This document shows, piece after piece, positions 1 to 11,538 of a stretch of 64,000 nt of DNA. Positions within the stretch are counted from its first letter, which is position 1; each line of letters begins with the position of its first letter. The DNA comes from Membranipora membranacea (taxonomy: Eukaryota; Bryozoa; Gymnolaemata; Cheilostomatida; Membraniporidae): assembly GCA_914767715.1 (NCBI GenBank), contig OU612069.1:28827387-28891386 (forward strand), written 5' to 3'. The notes beneath the pieces were generated by a model. That model worked only from the letters and a program-made list of their open reading frames with translations, had not been told where the DNA came from and made no database searches. Position numbers and translations under genes: made by a program.

Positions 1-1
1 A

Positions 2-743
2 CTGTGGCTCATCTATTCAAATGACCTTGCAGTACGGGGCTTTGGAAACCTTAAATATGCAGACGATGTAACATTCTACACCACAGTGACTTCCAACTTG
101 GAGTCGTCTGCTATTGCTCCTGCTCTATTATCTACCCAAAAATGGGCTGATGAGAATAACATGCTGCTAAACGCTGAGGAGTCAGAGTTGATGATGCATT
201 GATGCAACCTTATGCTTCCACCAAATTCTTGGGAATTTTTATTGATGATGAACTCTCTTTTAATAAGCATAGCGATACATTAGTAACAAAATGTAACAAA
301 CGATTGTTTTTAATGCGTAAATTGAAATCCATAGGTTTTGAAAGCGATGGCTTGAGGACTTTTTATCTTAGCAACATCCGTCCCATTAACTGTTATGCCT
401 CGCCTGCATGGTTTTCCCTCATTGATGACACAAAGTGTGAAAGATTAGAACGTCTCAGCCTCACAGATTATACTGCCTGATCATGACTATGAAGATCGGC
501 TAGGAATGTTACGCATTCCCAATCTTTGCAATTTTCTCTTTGATAGCTCATACAGTCACTTCACAAAGATTTTAAACGATGAATCCCATCCACTTTATAG
601 TCGCTTAAGTTTTAACAGTAACAGAACTTCCTCTCGAGCCAAACAAGTATTCCGTCCATAACGATGCAGAACCACAAAGAGGTCTAACAGCTGTTTTAAC
701 TATTTCATGACCTATCATGATAATGGTCTTGTGTATCGTACTT
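2..743 (+). pseudogene. LINE reverse transcriptase, C-terminal half (decayed)
   Basis: This is the 3' half of a LINE ORF2 of jockey/CR1-like type. The first frame (2-199) carries the RT catalytic box KYADDVTFYT and then WADENNMLLNAEES, ending at a stop. A second frame (199-480) continues with the thumb signature KFLGIFIDDELSFNKH. After another frame change the C-terminal tail reads LPDHDYEDRLGMLRIPN and HPLYSRLSFNSNR, with a stop near 661. The polymerase would copy its own RNA at a nicked target. At least two frameshifts make it inactive. The window edge cuts off the 5' part. The minus-strand fragment at 3577 has the same tail pattern and is probably the same family. LINE identity is secure; the clade is an inference. 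Confidence 0.85.
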
Positions 744-870
744 AACCGTACCTAACTGCAGTATATCCTTTTAGTTATGTATTTTTATTTTTGCAGCTAC
801 CAATTTTTTTAACCCACACTTACGTACATTCGATATAATCTCGTATACATGTATTTGAGTATGGCAGAAT

Positions 871-903
871 GTAATACAATACAATTACAATTACAATTAC
901 ATC
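871..903 (+). repeat. LINE 3' tail microsatellite, (AATTAC)n-like
   Basis: A run of AATAC and AATTAC units lies about 130 bases after the end of LINE coding homology. Jockey/CR1-group LINEs often end in short tandem units rather than poly(A), so this probably marks the 3' terminus of the fragment upstream. Confidence 0.6.
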
Positions 904-3505
904 AAAGTGAGTCTGACTTAGATCTAAAGCATTGGTAAATATGCGCTTAGGGATAAAAGAGATGGTTTGAGTTGCTCATCAACACACAGGGATGGCTTCA
1001 TGCTGCTGGGTCCAGCCATGAGGAGGTTGTACTAGAGAAGGCCTTGAAGCAGCGCTTGACCAATGGTATTTAGCTGAAAACCTGTGTGTTGCGCAGTGGT
1101 AAGCCTAGTACTGTGTGTCCTAACTCCCCTGACCTTCCCCAAAGCACTTTTGTACGCGTACAATAGAAAATTCAAGGCCTAAACCTGACTGTCCCTCAAT
1201 TATTGGTTGTGGATAACACATGTTTATTATCTGGCGGCTTATTATTGTTGGTAATGTATTGTTATAATATTTTATGCAGAAATACTAAGCACTATGTATA
1301 TATCTTCCTGAGATCTGTTGGTATGACTACTTTCTTGCAATGAATTGCTCCGAACACCCGGGATTATATCCTCTCAGAGCCAACTACGACCATAATCCTT
1401 AATTTATGTCCCAGGCTAATGCAACTAGCTGACATTAGCTCAATACTGCAGTGTTATACACTGCGAAATCAATAAGTGATGTAATCAAATAAAACCAACT
1501 CTTCTCACAAAATAGATCCTCTCTTGTATCTATTCCATATACTACATAGTTAATTTATATAATCACTCATAACTGACACGCCTCAGTGAACATAATGCAT
1601 ATTCACAAACGAATCCCCTCATACTTTTCCTATCAACACCTTCCACTGCACCGTTGTTGGAGTTGGGTCTCTGAGGTGTCAGTTCTAGTTTATTCTGGTA
1701 GTAATTAAGTTCAGGCATTAGTTGGATACTGGAGGGTAAATCGCAGTAGCTTGACTAATCCTTGTTCCCTTACAGGTTTCTTTGTTTTGATAAATTGAAT
1801 AGAGCACTTCTTTCTTTCAGATAACTGATTGTTTACTTGTATTTGCAATTGCATCGTGTTGACATGTGGTTTCATTCATTTTCAAATTTGCCAACTCAAA
1901 TTTGCCAGTCTCAAAATTGAAATTGTCAATATCTAACTAATTGAATTCATGAAATGGAATCTTTTGTCCTGAAACAATGATAAAAATGATAACTCATTAA
2001 AAAAAACGCTACACGATCAGTGATGTTTTTCTTTATGAAACAAAGCCGCTTTTACCGGAAGATGTTTCCCTGATCCTTGTGCTGGGTAAGTGACCAGTTC
2101 TGCAGCAGCCGTTTAGTTGTAATCAAACCTTCTGATTGTCAAGGATAAGCACATAATCTCCTGTTGGTAGGTCTGTTGATATGTAGTCAACCAGATTCCT
2201 TACAATAGCAATGAGCCTATTTGTAAACTCCCCCCCACCTTTTGTAAATTGATCTATCTATTGCTGAGTGATCCATCCCAAGGGTGCATCAATTTAAGAT
2301 CATGTTGATAGCGTCACATCACCTCGCTGGTGTAACCTTGATGTTCTGGCTGTCACTATGATGACTTCAGGTGAAGGAGGTGATGGTGTTGGTGACCCAT
2401 CCACTAAATGAACGAGTGCTAATGACACATACCAGCCTAAGATCCTTAGACCGTGCAAATTTTGGGTTGTACTGATTCATAAATTCATTGGCCAACATGT
2501 TAAATTTTAAAAATAAAGATTCCGTGATTAAAGACTTAGTTTGAGGGTAGGTTAATTATGTTAGGATTACTTTTCATGACTTGATATCCCATGTGAGCAA
2601 GATACAGCAGGTGCAAACACTGATTTACATGAGTTGTGATCTCTCGAAAAAGTGGGTGCAACTCCCTTGGAATTATGTAACATTTGCAACATGGCCGATC
2701 ATGTCACATGATCATATTGTGATGACATACCACGAGGGATTTAGCGAGCAAAGGTCATTTTCCAGGATCTCAGGAGTAGCCAATCAAAGTGTGTGAATTA
2801 TAGCTCTATTTCCTCATTGATTGTAAACAAGATTGGTGAGGATGAGAATACCTCAACCCGCAATTTATTCACTGATCATTTGACATTAAAATTAAAAGTC
2901 ATTCATCGACAGTTCATTCAGTTTTATACATCAGGAAGTCGCAGACATATTGCTTCAGAGTTTCCCTGGCAACTTTGAAGGATATGTATAAGGTACAAAA
3001 TGATTTGATACCATAGACTGTTAGATCTATGTTTGATACACAGATTTTTGAGTATCCCTCTGCCTCCAATGAGGGTACAAGCTTGTTCTCTAGATATCAC
3101 TGGTGACCAATTCTACAGATCAAATGATCTGAGGTGCAATATGATTCCCAAGGGTCAAGGCAACTTGATTGTGTTATAACCACTGTGTCTCCTGAATTGT
3201 GGTCACTGCTGCGATGACTTTCGAGTTTACCCTACTAAGATTCATTTGATAGCAGAGAACAACAACAATAAAGAAGAAAATCTAAGAGTGTACAGAGCTT
3301 GGTTTTTAAGCATTAGTTGGCAAAGAACCTTGGGTCACATGTCTGTCGGCTTGAAATGTCAGATGTAATTAGTTTATGGTTGATACAGTGAAATCAATTA
3401 ATTGATGTAGCTCAATAATATGGCATTATATACAAAAAGGAGCTCAATCTGTCAATTGTTGGCTGGTTTATTATTAGTTTAGTTTAGTTCATTTTTGCAT
3501 TCGAT
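904..3505. other. No gene recognised; AT-rich intergenic or old repeat DNA
   Basis: Reading frames here are short and resemble no family I know. A 17-base near-perfect palindrome, GATCATGT-C-ACATGATC, lies at 2697-2713 and contains an E-box-like CACATG core. No SINE, tandem array or splice-flanked exon was recognised. Confidence 0.5.
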
Positions 3506-3576
3506 ATCATGGTATTGATAAAATTGAACGCTTACAAAGGTTACAAATAACTAACAGAGGAGATTACTAAAATGAG

Positions 3577-3927
3577 TCATAAAAATAGGGAATGAGGATT
3601 TGCACGTCTTTGGGACCTACATAGTTTAGGTCTAAAAATAGTCTTGCAGCGAGAAAATGTCCGACATTCATTTCTAAAAATACAATTAAAAAGAGGGTGC
3701 GTTTGATCATCAGCTATTTTAACAAAATGCCTCTTGCTCTGTTCAAAAATAAAATCATGTGATGAGGATAGATTTAAAAAATCCAGCCTTTCTTCATAAC
3801 ATAGGCCTGGTAAAATGGTCCTCGTTGTCAACCGCTGAATTCTTTCAAGACGCATAATGTCACAATCATCTAAAACCAAGCCGGAGCAGCATATGTGGCT
3901 GAAGATTGTATGACTGTATGATCTCAA
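3577..3927 (-). pseudogene. LINE RT C-terminal fragment (minus strand)
   Basis: An open frame of 116 codons encodes the post-RT tail of a jockey/CR1-like LINE: RLERIQRLTTRTILPG, CYEERLDFLNL, KRHFVKIADDQTHPLFNC and FRPKLCRSQRRANPHS. The same motifs, in the same order, appear in the fragment at 2-743, so both are probably one family. It is 5'-truncated and lies head-to-head with a plus-strand LINE fragment starting at 3935. A scrap of similar thumb sequence on the plus strand (DKIERLQRLQITN, about 3514-3552) sits beyond its 3' end, so this is a mosaic of several LINE pieces. Confidence 0.8.
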
Positions 3928-3934
3928 CTCTTAG

Positions 3935-4555
3935 TTTGATGAAATCCATAGAATTGCTAAACAATGTGCTGATTCAAATCTTTTACTAAACCCTACTAAG
4001 ACCCAGGAAATGATGCTATCCACCCAATATGTTAAACCGTCTACCCCTACACTTGTTTTAAATGATACTGCTATTGCTTTTAGTGATAAAGTTAAATATC
4101 TTGGTGTACTAGTTGATGATAAGCTGCGTTTTAATGATCATGTGCATGGTATAGTTTCAACCGCTTCTCAAAGGATGTATGTAGTCAGGAATTTTGTATT
4201 TTTAAGCTCTAAATCACTATCAAATATGCTTTTTAAAAGTTTTATTGTATCACGAATCTCCTATTGCCTACCCATTATTTTTAAAAGCTTGTATGCTGCT
4301 GACAAGCAACGCCTGTGTAAAATTTTCAAGGACGCTATTAAGTTAGGCATTGAACATCCCGACATTTATACCATGATGGACAATCAGACACGAACACTGG
4401 CCTTACGCTATATTCACGATGAGGATCATTTCATCAATGATTTGTTGAGTAAATGTCCATCTGGCAGAGACCGTACAGTAAAACATAGAAGCTCACTGGG
4501 GAGAGACTGTTTTCTGCGTCATATCACTCTTATTTTAAACGAAATACTTTTTTAG
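3935..4555 (+). pseudogene. LINE RT thumb and C-terminus
   Basis: A continuous frame of about 206 codons follows an in-frame stop at 3932. It begins in the RT palm/thumb (CADSNLLLNPTKTQEMM), carries VKYLGVLVDDKLRFNDH, a MLFKSFIVSRISYCLPIIF helix and the tail RHSSLGRDCFLRH, and ends at a natural-looking stop. The YxDD box and everything 5' of it are missing, so this is a 5'-truncated copy. The sequence differs clearly from the fragment at 3577-3927, so the two are separate insertions rather than one inverted copy. The frame is unbroken, so it may be younger than its neighbours. Confidence 0.85.
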
Positions 4556-4580
4556 ACAGAGATTTGATTTTTTATTCCAA

Positions 4581-4822
4581 GTGTCTTCGCTTTTTCTTGC
4601 CGATTCAAAGTGCCAGCAATTACACTGTATTTCGCGACTCAATTTTTCTTTTAATAATGCTGTCAGTGATAGTAATAAAATCCATCCATCCAAGGGAGAA
4701 GTTAAAAATTTATTAAAAAATGTTGATACTGGTGAATTCATCAAACAACTTGAGCCTCTGGTCAATATATGGAATCATATGTCACCTGACCACCACAAAA
4801 AAGCCAAAGACGAGTACAACTA
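4581..4822 (+). pseudogene. MADF-domain fragment of a transposon (truncated)
   Basis: The second half of this frame (EFIKQLEPLVNIWNHMSPDH, then KKAKDEYN) aligns with the first exon of the MADF protein at 51556: both have KNL, the FI..L spacing, IWNH, and K-A-[KN]-[DE]-EY. MADF domains (Adf-1 type, three helices) bind DNA, and PIF/Harbinger elements commonly encode a MADF/Myb-like partner of the transposase. The frame stops within the first half of the domain. A transposon terminus at 5077-5092 lies about 255 bases downstream and matches, inverted, the one upstream of the 51.6-kb copy. The N-terminal 40 codons are not recognised. Probably the remnant of an internally deleted element. Confidence 0.55.
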
Positions 4823-5076
4823 GGGAGACTAGTGAAGGAGTCCCCAGACTCCACTTTCCTGCTATGAATTACTAACTAGCTAATACTACTACTGAATAAA
4901 CTCACTAGTTGTCTCACTAGCCATTCAGAGAAAAGTTGGGTTGAAAGTTTGTGTTGAAATCGGTTAGGCATGAACAGTGTGTAAATAGCGTATCGTTGAC
5001 ATGTTGACAGACAACGATTATAGAGCAGATTCATAATCTGTGTCGGAGTTGTAATTATTAGCCGATTTGTCGGACG

Positions 5077-5092
5077 TGTAAACGCAGCTTAA
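5077..5092. repeat. Right terminus of a MADF-bearing DNA transposon
   Basis: The sequence TGTAAACGCAGCTTAA is the exact reverse complement of 51179-51194 (TTAAGCTGCGTTTACA). Both abut a MADF reading frame, on the inner side. The flanking TTAA could be a TTAA duplication, or the TWA (TTA/TAA) site used by PIF/Harbinger. No opposite end was found for either copy. Confidence 0.6.
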
Positions 5093-5216
5093 GGAAGATT
5101 TCTTTGTGCCTTGGTAGATAATACACATACAGATTCGGGTCTAGTTTCACTCAATTCAAGGAAGCACCAGAGAGATTTTATTATTAAACGCAATTTATTG
5201 ATCACAAGTAGCTTCT

Positions 5217-6370
5217 GGACTCTACCCGTTTTGCCCATATATTTTCCCATATATTCCCATTTCATAAATAGACTGCTACCAGTTATTTTATGTTAGGGTC
5301 TTCTTATAAAAAGATTATGAAAATCACATAAGAAGTATATTTATCGCTGTTATTCTGGAACCTATTTTTATGCCGCAACTGTGTTTGAGGGGTGTCTACA
5401 ATCTGTCTGTAAAACGTAACTAAATAGATTTAGCAGTATGATATTCTTTCAAAAACTACTCAAGATATACATGATATTGACAAACAAATTTCAATGATGC
5501 CGCTTCATTCTATGATCTTTGCTGAAAGAAGTTAAATGGTAAAAAAGCTCTACATACCCCGTTTCAATGTTTCTTACTTGGATCCGCCCCTTTTGCCCCA
5601 TTTGTAAAATAGTACATATGCGCCATCAAAATGGGCATAAAAAGTACCACAGACTAAAGCTGTGGATGCTCATGTTTGAAGGCCGGTTTGCATTGTACGC
5701 AATTGTGTGGATGCCTTCAATGGTCAATGGCAAGGACGACACTCAGTAAGATGAGTATGACCAAAGTACCGATGATGAACACCTTGACCTTGGTATTGAT
5801 TTGCATCCTTTCTTTGTTTTGTTTTAGCAGTGATACTTATGTGCTATTTAAAAGAGCTATTCAAGTTAAGTACATAATCAGATTACACACTTTTACTACT
5901 TCATAAACGATACCTGTTTTTCACATCCTAACTGGATCCACCCCTTTCTCTTGTATTCCCAATTTGTTATTACACTGCTACCAGATACTTTATAATGGGG
6001 TCTTTTTATAAGCAAATCATGAAAAATGACATGAGAAGTACATTTATCACTGTAATTCTTGCACGCTTGCGCAAAACCTATTATTATGCCGCAACTGTGT
6101 TGGAGGGGTGACTACAATTTGTCTGTAAAACGTCAACAATTGAGTTTAGCAGCATGATATTTTCTCAAAAACTGCTCAAGTTATGCATGATATTGAAAAA
6201 AAAAATTCAATGCCACTGCTTCATTTTATGAACTTTGCCAAGAGAAGTTAAATTGTAAAAAACGCCCTTTTAACCCACTTTTCCATGTTTCTTATTTGGA
6301 TTCGCCCCTTTTTGCCCAATTTGTGAAATAGTACATATGTGTCATCAGAACGGCCATAAAAAAGCTACAC
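5217..6370. repeat. Direct duplication of a ~435-bp non-coding segment
   Basis: Segment 5217-5650 recurs at 5934-6370. Shared blocks include GCTACCAG, TATGCCGCAACTGTGT, GTCTGTAAAACGT and ATTTCTCAAAA-like runs in the same order. Each copy begins and ends with a GGATCCGCCCCTTTTGCCC-like motif (near 5217, 5579, 5934 and 6298), giving a ~360-base periodicity. The intervening part (5651-5933) is not obviously related. The copies are roughly 80% alike by eye, so the duplication is old. Confidence 0.65.
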
Positions 6371-7890
6371 CAGACACAGTCTTAAATATTCTCTGTTCAA
6401 GACACTTACACGGATGTAATTTGTAGAGCCTTTTTTGTATAGCCAGCCTATTATGAGTTATTACTATTATTTATAATAGCTTGTAAATAAAACAAAGAAA
6501 ACAACCAAAGTCCATGTGGAGCATAACACATGGGTAAGCATAATTGCTCGTGGAAAAATGTCCCAATTGTAAATTCTTGGATTCACAAATTAGGTCCTGT
6601 CTGTTGTTATGTAATTTATTTGATTATACATCATCACACCAACTACCATCAATACATTCCAAATCCACAAACAGGCAGAAACCATCGACAGCTCGTATAC
6701 CCACACATGGGACAGCATTGTAAGGGAGAGTTTTATAAATATTTCCGATTAAGAACTATAAACTGCACATGACCTAAACAGCAAAAAATTGACATTGATA
6801 ATTATTAACTTCAGCATAACATTTTTATCTTTTTCATACCGATGTACATTTTTATCACTGTAAAACATGATCCTATTTGCCTGGTGCTCTGATCAGTTTC
6901 AAAGAAAGTAAATATCATCGTGATTATTCAGCACTTGTTTTCTTATTACATCTGTTATATAATATTTATTTCAGTTTTTATGACTCATGTTCTTCTGTTT
7001 CCGAGTTTCTTATTGTATAAAAAAAGGATGTTCCAGTGTTTATACACATATACAATAAATATTTTGGAGTCAAGAGATTTGCATGGGGTTTTCGATGGTT
7101 GACAATCACAGTTTTTAGAGCCTCGATAACGACCTAGCCTAAGAAATCAGAGTTACTTTTTATCGAGATTACACTGATTTCGACAGTGCTCAAATTTGGT
7201 TATATGTTTGGATTATCTCTAAACAATTTTGTAGACCGATTAACACGGACCCTATGGACCACAGGTTGTGAATCAATTACCTAGCACATAAATGGTATCA
7301 AGCATTTAATTAATTTTTTAATCAATATGCACATTATTATTAGTGATCAATGTACCACTAAAGGTACCGCTGAAGATCATGCTTACAATAAGTGAAAAAC
7401 ATTCAAATGTTCAAATGTTGTATTCACAACTAAGATATGAACAGAGATTTTGAGCTGAGATTGATTTTTGCATGGATAAGGTCGAACAAACGCTCGCTTT
7501 GTCTGCTGAGAGTGGAGGGCATTTAATAGAAGGGGGATAATAAAAGAACTAGCTGTACATTCCTAGAGTTAGTTAGTTACTAAATCCCTACCCTACAGTA
7601 AAGGCAAACATATTAGAATTGAAAAGTATATAAGACACAGATCAGATGTGCTTTCATTTTAGCACATGTCTAACGAACCACTTGCATAGTCAATGAATTC
7701 TCACCTACATAGATGTATACAAAGATTTGATAAAGGTTTGACATCAAACACTGAATTTTGGAAGCGTAACTACTTTAAGGTGCCTCAATGGCTTTCTGTT
7801 TGCTCAACATTCATGGGAATATTGACGTATGCTTGTAGAGAGATATAGAGAGGGGCTAGTGCATGTGATCCACTGGAGGTTAGTCAGATC
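6371..7890. other. No gene recognised
   Basis: AT-rich sequence with scattered short frames and no recognisable domain, terminus or tandem array. Several AATAAA-like sites occur, as expected for this base composition. Confidence 0.5.
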
Positions 7891-8170
7891 CGCAGCAAAC
7901 AAAGGCACAAATATTTTTCAGAGAACACTATGTGTGAAGTGCGATATAAAAATGATTCAGGTGTGGTTGTTGGTAGTAAGGAATGTAAAACAGCATACAA
8001 CAGGAGAAAGGTTCGCAGTCCCTGAAAGAAGCTCAGAAAGCTCATGCAGCATCTGAGTATCAAAAAGGAAGAGGAACATACTTTTAAACCAACGGCAGCC
8101 ATCACTGGCACTTACTTAATTAAATCAAAGGATTTCACGAGTCCGTTAATCAAGAGGCAGAGATGAGAGA
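7891..8170 (+). pseudogene. Unrecognised coding-like frame
   Basis: One frame stays open for about 90 codons with a single stop near 8022. It is strongly basic (KECKTAYNRRKVRSP, KKLRKLMQHLSIKKEEE), which is unusual for chance frames in AT-rich DNA. I do not recognise the family. It lies about 600 bases upstream of the P-element-like fragment on the same strand and could be part of the same or another element. Function unknown. Confidence 0.3.
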
Positions 8171-8473
8171 CAGAACAGTTAAGTGACAATGAACTAAACT
8201 ATCATATCAAGATGCATATTCCTCCGCGACTGAATATCTTCATGGAAGAGTGATGCAGATCACAGTTTGCCAAATACAAACTGTTGCCGGGGCACATCTA
8301 GTGTTGTACACTTGTCATAAAATCCATTATAACATCCATTCAGAGTGGGTTCAGAAGTTGGTTTTTGGGAGCACTATCCTGTCACCATCTTCTTTTAGCC
8401 GCTAAAATACTTAAAAGCGCATGTATGAGGGGTTCATCAATGTAGAAAGGCAATACAATACAATCTACCCTAT

Positions 8474-8514
8474 CGTCTCTAGGTAATGATAATTATGGGG
8501 TAATGCTAGAGACG
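8474..8514. repeat. Short inverted repeat (9-bp arms)
   Basis: CGTCTCTAG at 8474-8482 is perfectly complemented by CTAGAGACG at 8506-8514, with a 23-base loop. It follows an AATACAATAC run like a LINE tail. It may be a small transposon scrap or a chance palindrome. Confidence 0.4.
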
Positions 8515-8578
8515 CCAATGACATCTAAGCAAACAGCTAGAGGACTGTATATAGAAGGAGAGGGAGTGAGGCAACTAC

Positions 8579-8767
8579 TCAAGGTGTTCTGACTTTTCTG
8601 ATTGGATAGTGTTTGTTGATCATAGCTGACACTGTATTCTGTAATCTTTTGGCTTTAGCATCAAAATTATTGGCTGCTTGCACACAATCCCACGACTGGC
8701 TAAAGAAGTCTTTGGAGATGATTATTTTGGCAGCCTCTGTTATTATACGATTGAGAGACTTCACCAA
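8579..8767 (-). pseudogene. LINE endonuclease-RT linker fragment
   Basis: On the minus strand the residues SWDCVQAANNFDAKAKRLQN and INKHYPIRKVRTP match the pattern of the region between the endonuclease and RT domains of jockey/CR1 LINEs (a DW-x-V block, then IN-x-x-x-P-x-[RK]-K-V). The piece is only about 60 codons and overlaps the start of a plus-strand P-like transposase frame, marking an insertion junction near 8755. Family-level identity only. Confidence 0.5.
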
Positions 8768-9028
8768 CTATCCCAGGAACAAGAGATAAACTGTTGTCCG
8801 AAACTTGAAGATACACATATAAACATAGAGGCCTCCAAAGAAATGAGCGTCAAAAGAGCAGCTCAAGTTTTATGGCACACAGTGGCAAATACCATCAAGA
8901 CTATGATCAGTAATGGACAAATCCCTGCAAGAGCTCAAGCTACTACTGAGTTTATTGAAATATGTGACAGCTTGTTCGATATATCAGTCACGTCAAATTC
9001 TGCCAAAACAAACAGTATGAGGGCTTAA
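8755..9028 (+). pseudogene. P-element-like transposase fragment
   Basis: The frame reads LHQLSQEQEINCCPKL, THINIEASKEMSVKRAAQVL, WHTVANTIK and ATTEFIEICDSLFD. This matches the order in P-element/THAP9 transposases, where a 'leucine-rich linker, M-x-V-x-x-AAQ-x-x-x-x-[ST]VA, then TxEFIxxxxxLFD' stretch follows the GTP-binding insertion and precedes the last catalytic acidic residue. Catalytic residues are not covered. It opens in LINE antisense sequence and ends at a stop in 9026-9028. Downstream conserved P-element motifs (the DxxExFF region) are not seen. Reasonably confident on family. Confidence 0.6.
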
Positions 9029-9366
9029 AAAATGGGCTGACTTGTCCTAGGATTCATGTATTTGAAGGAGCGCATAACATGGAGCTTAGATTCAGAGAGG
9101 TACTTGGCATCCTAATCTACGGCAATGAAGTAGTAAAAGAGATATCCAAGTAGCTATTTACTTCTTTTATAAAAGGAGAATGTGAGAATTTATATGGAAG
9201 CCCATGGCACTACAAACAATTGATCGGGGTAACTGTGAGGTGGTGTGTGAAATACATGAATGAACTCAACAAGGATATCAGATCAGCCCAGAAGAAGAAA
9301 CGGCAGAACAAAAAATACAACAAATTAGTAAATTCCAAACTGCCATCACTGAGAAGGGAGCAGTAA
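9016..9366 (+). pseudogene. Unrecognised coding-like frame after P-like piece
   Basis: A frame of 116 codons with one stop (TAG at 9151-9153) reads YEGLKNGLTCPRIHVFEGAH, FREVLGILIYGNEVVKEI and KQLIGVTVRWCVKYMNELNK, then a lysine-rich tail KKKRQNKKYNK. Composition and length suggest real ancestral coding sequence. It overlaps the end of the P-like frame in a different phase, so it may be its frameshifted continuation or a separate protein. I cannot name it. Confidence 0.4.
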
Positions 9367-10279
9367 GTGCTCAGTACCGTTATTGACGGATATTACCTAT
9401 TACCACACAATAACCGCACAACTTCAAACTTTGATTAATCTGAATGAGACGCTTTTTTTCATGTTTTGTTACCTCAATGCTAATCCTCTGTTACTTCTGT
9501 TCAAATGACCGATGAACGTTAGTGCTTTTTTATACCCTGTAAAGTTGTTATATTAGTTTATAAATTAAGAATGTTTCTGTTGTTAGCTACCAAATCAGCT
9601 TGGATTCAATACATACACTTTTAAATTAAATTGGAAAAGTGGGACGGATCCAGTGTAGAAAGTCCTAAAGTACTCGACCTAATAGTAAATTATGTAGCTA
9701 CAGGTGTGAAACTTGGTAAACATATTTGAAATCATAGAAGTAGTTAAAAGAGTAGAATATCACTATAAAAATTGAGTGCATGGTGAACTGCTGTATCTAG
9801 TGGTCCCCAAATTGTCATACATTGCCAATGAGGTATTTTGAGCAATTTTAACAGTGTTTATTTTTGAATAAGTATGTACTTTCGAACAAATATGATACAG
9901 TGCACATCATTTCCAGGATGTTAAAATCACCCCCCATTTCATATTGTGCTAGTGAAGTGTAAAAACTTTTAACGTTTTTACGTTTTGTCCTCAGGTGATT
10001 TTGAATGCTAACTAGTCACTGTATTTTAAAGCATTAGTTCTAGGTAGAACTAGGTATTATTCTTTGAAATATTCAGACTAATCAGTAATACCACTCTTAG
10101 TAAATATCCAACTAATAATTCATCTTTTTGCTGACACTTGTCACAGTAGCACCACACTGGGTCACTAGTCTATGACAGTAAAGTAGTTTCTCTTAATGCA
10201 GGAATTTTAGGCTAGCATATATCCACATAAACAAAGCCTGAACAACCGCTTAGGGTAAGTTGGATAATTCAGAATACTA
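9367..10279. other. No gene recognised
   Basis: Non-coding AT-rich stretch. Around 9638-9655 a GGGACGGATCC motif resembles, in reverse complement, the GGATCCGCCCC motif that bounds the repeat at 5217-6370, which hints at another diverged copy. Nothing else supports that. Confidence 0.4.
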
Positions 10280-10609
10280 TATGCCTATCCTTGATATGGC
10301 CTATCCTTGATATGGCCTATCCTTGATATGGCCTATCCTTGATATGGCCTATCCTTGATATGGCCTATCCTTGATATGGCCTATCCTTGATATGGCCTAT
10401 CCTTGATATGGCCTATCCTTGATGTGGCCTATCCTTGATATGGCCTATCCTTGATGTGGCCTATCCTTGCTATGGCCTATCCTTGATATGGCCTATCCTT
10501 GATGCGGCCTATCCTTGCTATGGCCTATCCTTGATATGGCCTATCCTTGATATGGCCTATCCTTGATATGGCCTATCCTTGATGTGGCCTCTCCTTGATA
10601 TGGCCTATC
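10280..10609. repeat. 16-bp minisatellite, about 20 copies
   Basis: The unit CTATCCTTGATATGGC is repeated head to tail. Variants include GATGTGGC, GCTATGGC and GATGCGGC, spread through the middle and 3' half, while the first eight or so units are identical. No coding frame of interest. Confidence 0.97.
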
Positions 10610-11120
10610 ACATGCTTTCGCTTATTGAGGATAAACATGAGGAGGAGGAGGAAATACCTTGTTCTAATTTTTGTTTGTTGTACAGCAATTTATCTTTTCT
10701 TATTATTCGTAACAAGTTTCAAGGTTCTACCTATAGCGGAGCAAATAAGTTGTTTTGGTAACATATTTACCCAAAAATTAGGGTTTTAAAGCTCCTTTAA
10801 ACTAGAAGCTTCGTCAGAGATCATCTTGAATGTGTGTACCATGACTCAGCGGTCGAGCTTTAGCACTTTATGCTCACTTTCTTTTATAAATAGTGTTACA
10901 GAAACAATATTTCAGAGCTATTTGTTCTCGATGAGATCATAAGCAAAGATTTCTTTGCATGTATGTACCTTTTGGAGAATACCTAACATTTTGTCATTAT
11001 ATGTATATAGCAATATTCATGTCCAGCTGGAGCACTAAATGATGAGTTCCAGTTTGAAAAACAAAAGTTGTTAAGAATAACAGTCAATCAAAATATCAAA
11101 AAACCATCTCCCATCAGCCT
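10610..11120. other. No gene recognised
   Basis: AT-rich flank of the minisatellite with a short GGAGGAGGAGGAA purine run near 10640. No domain, splice-flanked exon or terminus seen. Confidence 0.4.
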
Positions 11121-11342
11121 TTGCCAACACACTTGGTCAGACTAACAATCTGTCATGAAAACTCAGCCAACTGTCTAAACAGGGAATGTTGTGACTCTTC
11201 ATCAGAAAGAGGGATAGCTGCACTGCTAAGAGATTGGGTCATTGATGATGACAGGGGAGAGATCTCATACCATGAGTGGGGGAGACGAGCCGAGCTTAAT
11301 AGAAAAGGCAAACACCTCAGGAAGACACAAGTAACAATGTAA
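11121..11342 (+). pseudogene. Possible fragment of a transposon-like invertebrate protein
   Basis: A 73-codon frame contains ANCLNRECCDSSSERGIAAL, then LRDWVIDDDRGEISYHEWGR. The spacing C-x4-C followed by an L-rich helix and [VI]-S/T-Y-x-x-W resembles a segment seen upstream of transposase-like domains in many unnamed invertebrate proteins. No catalytic residues are present and the resemblance is loose, so this may be a chance frame. Confidence 0.22.
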
Positions 11343-11538
11343 AGATAAGAATGCAAAAGAATCACTCTGCACGATGATGCACTCTTGTCAAACACAAGCA
11401 ATCAATGCCATGTCTCAGACCTCCAGCATCAAACTATGTAAGCAGAGTGTGTGTGCGACTGTGGGTAGGGAAAGTTCTCCCTCTTAGCTCACTCTAGGGG
11501 AGGGAGGTCATTGGCACACATTTTTATGATATTCCTTA

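Noticed and set aside
2697-2713. GATCATGT-C-ACATGATC palindrome as a regulatory site.
   Set aside because: An isolated palindrome with no gene nearby; chance cannot be excluded.
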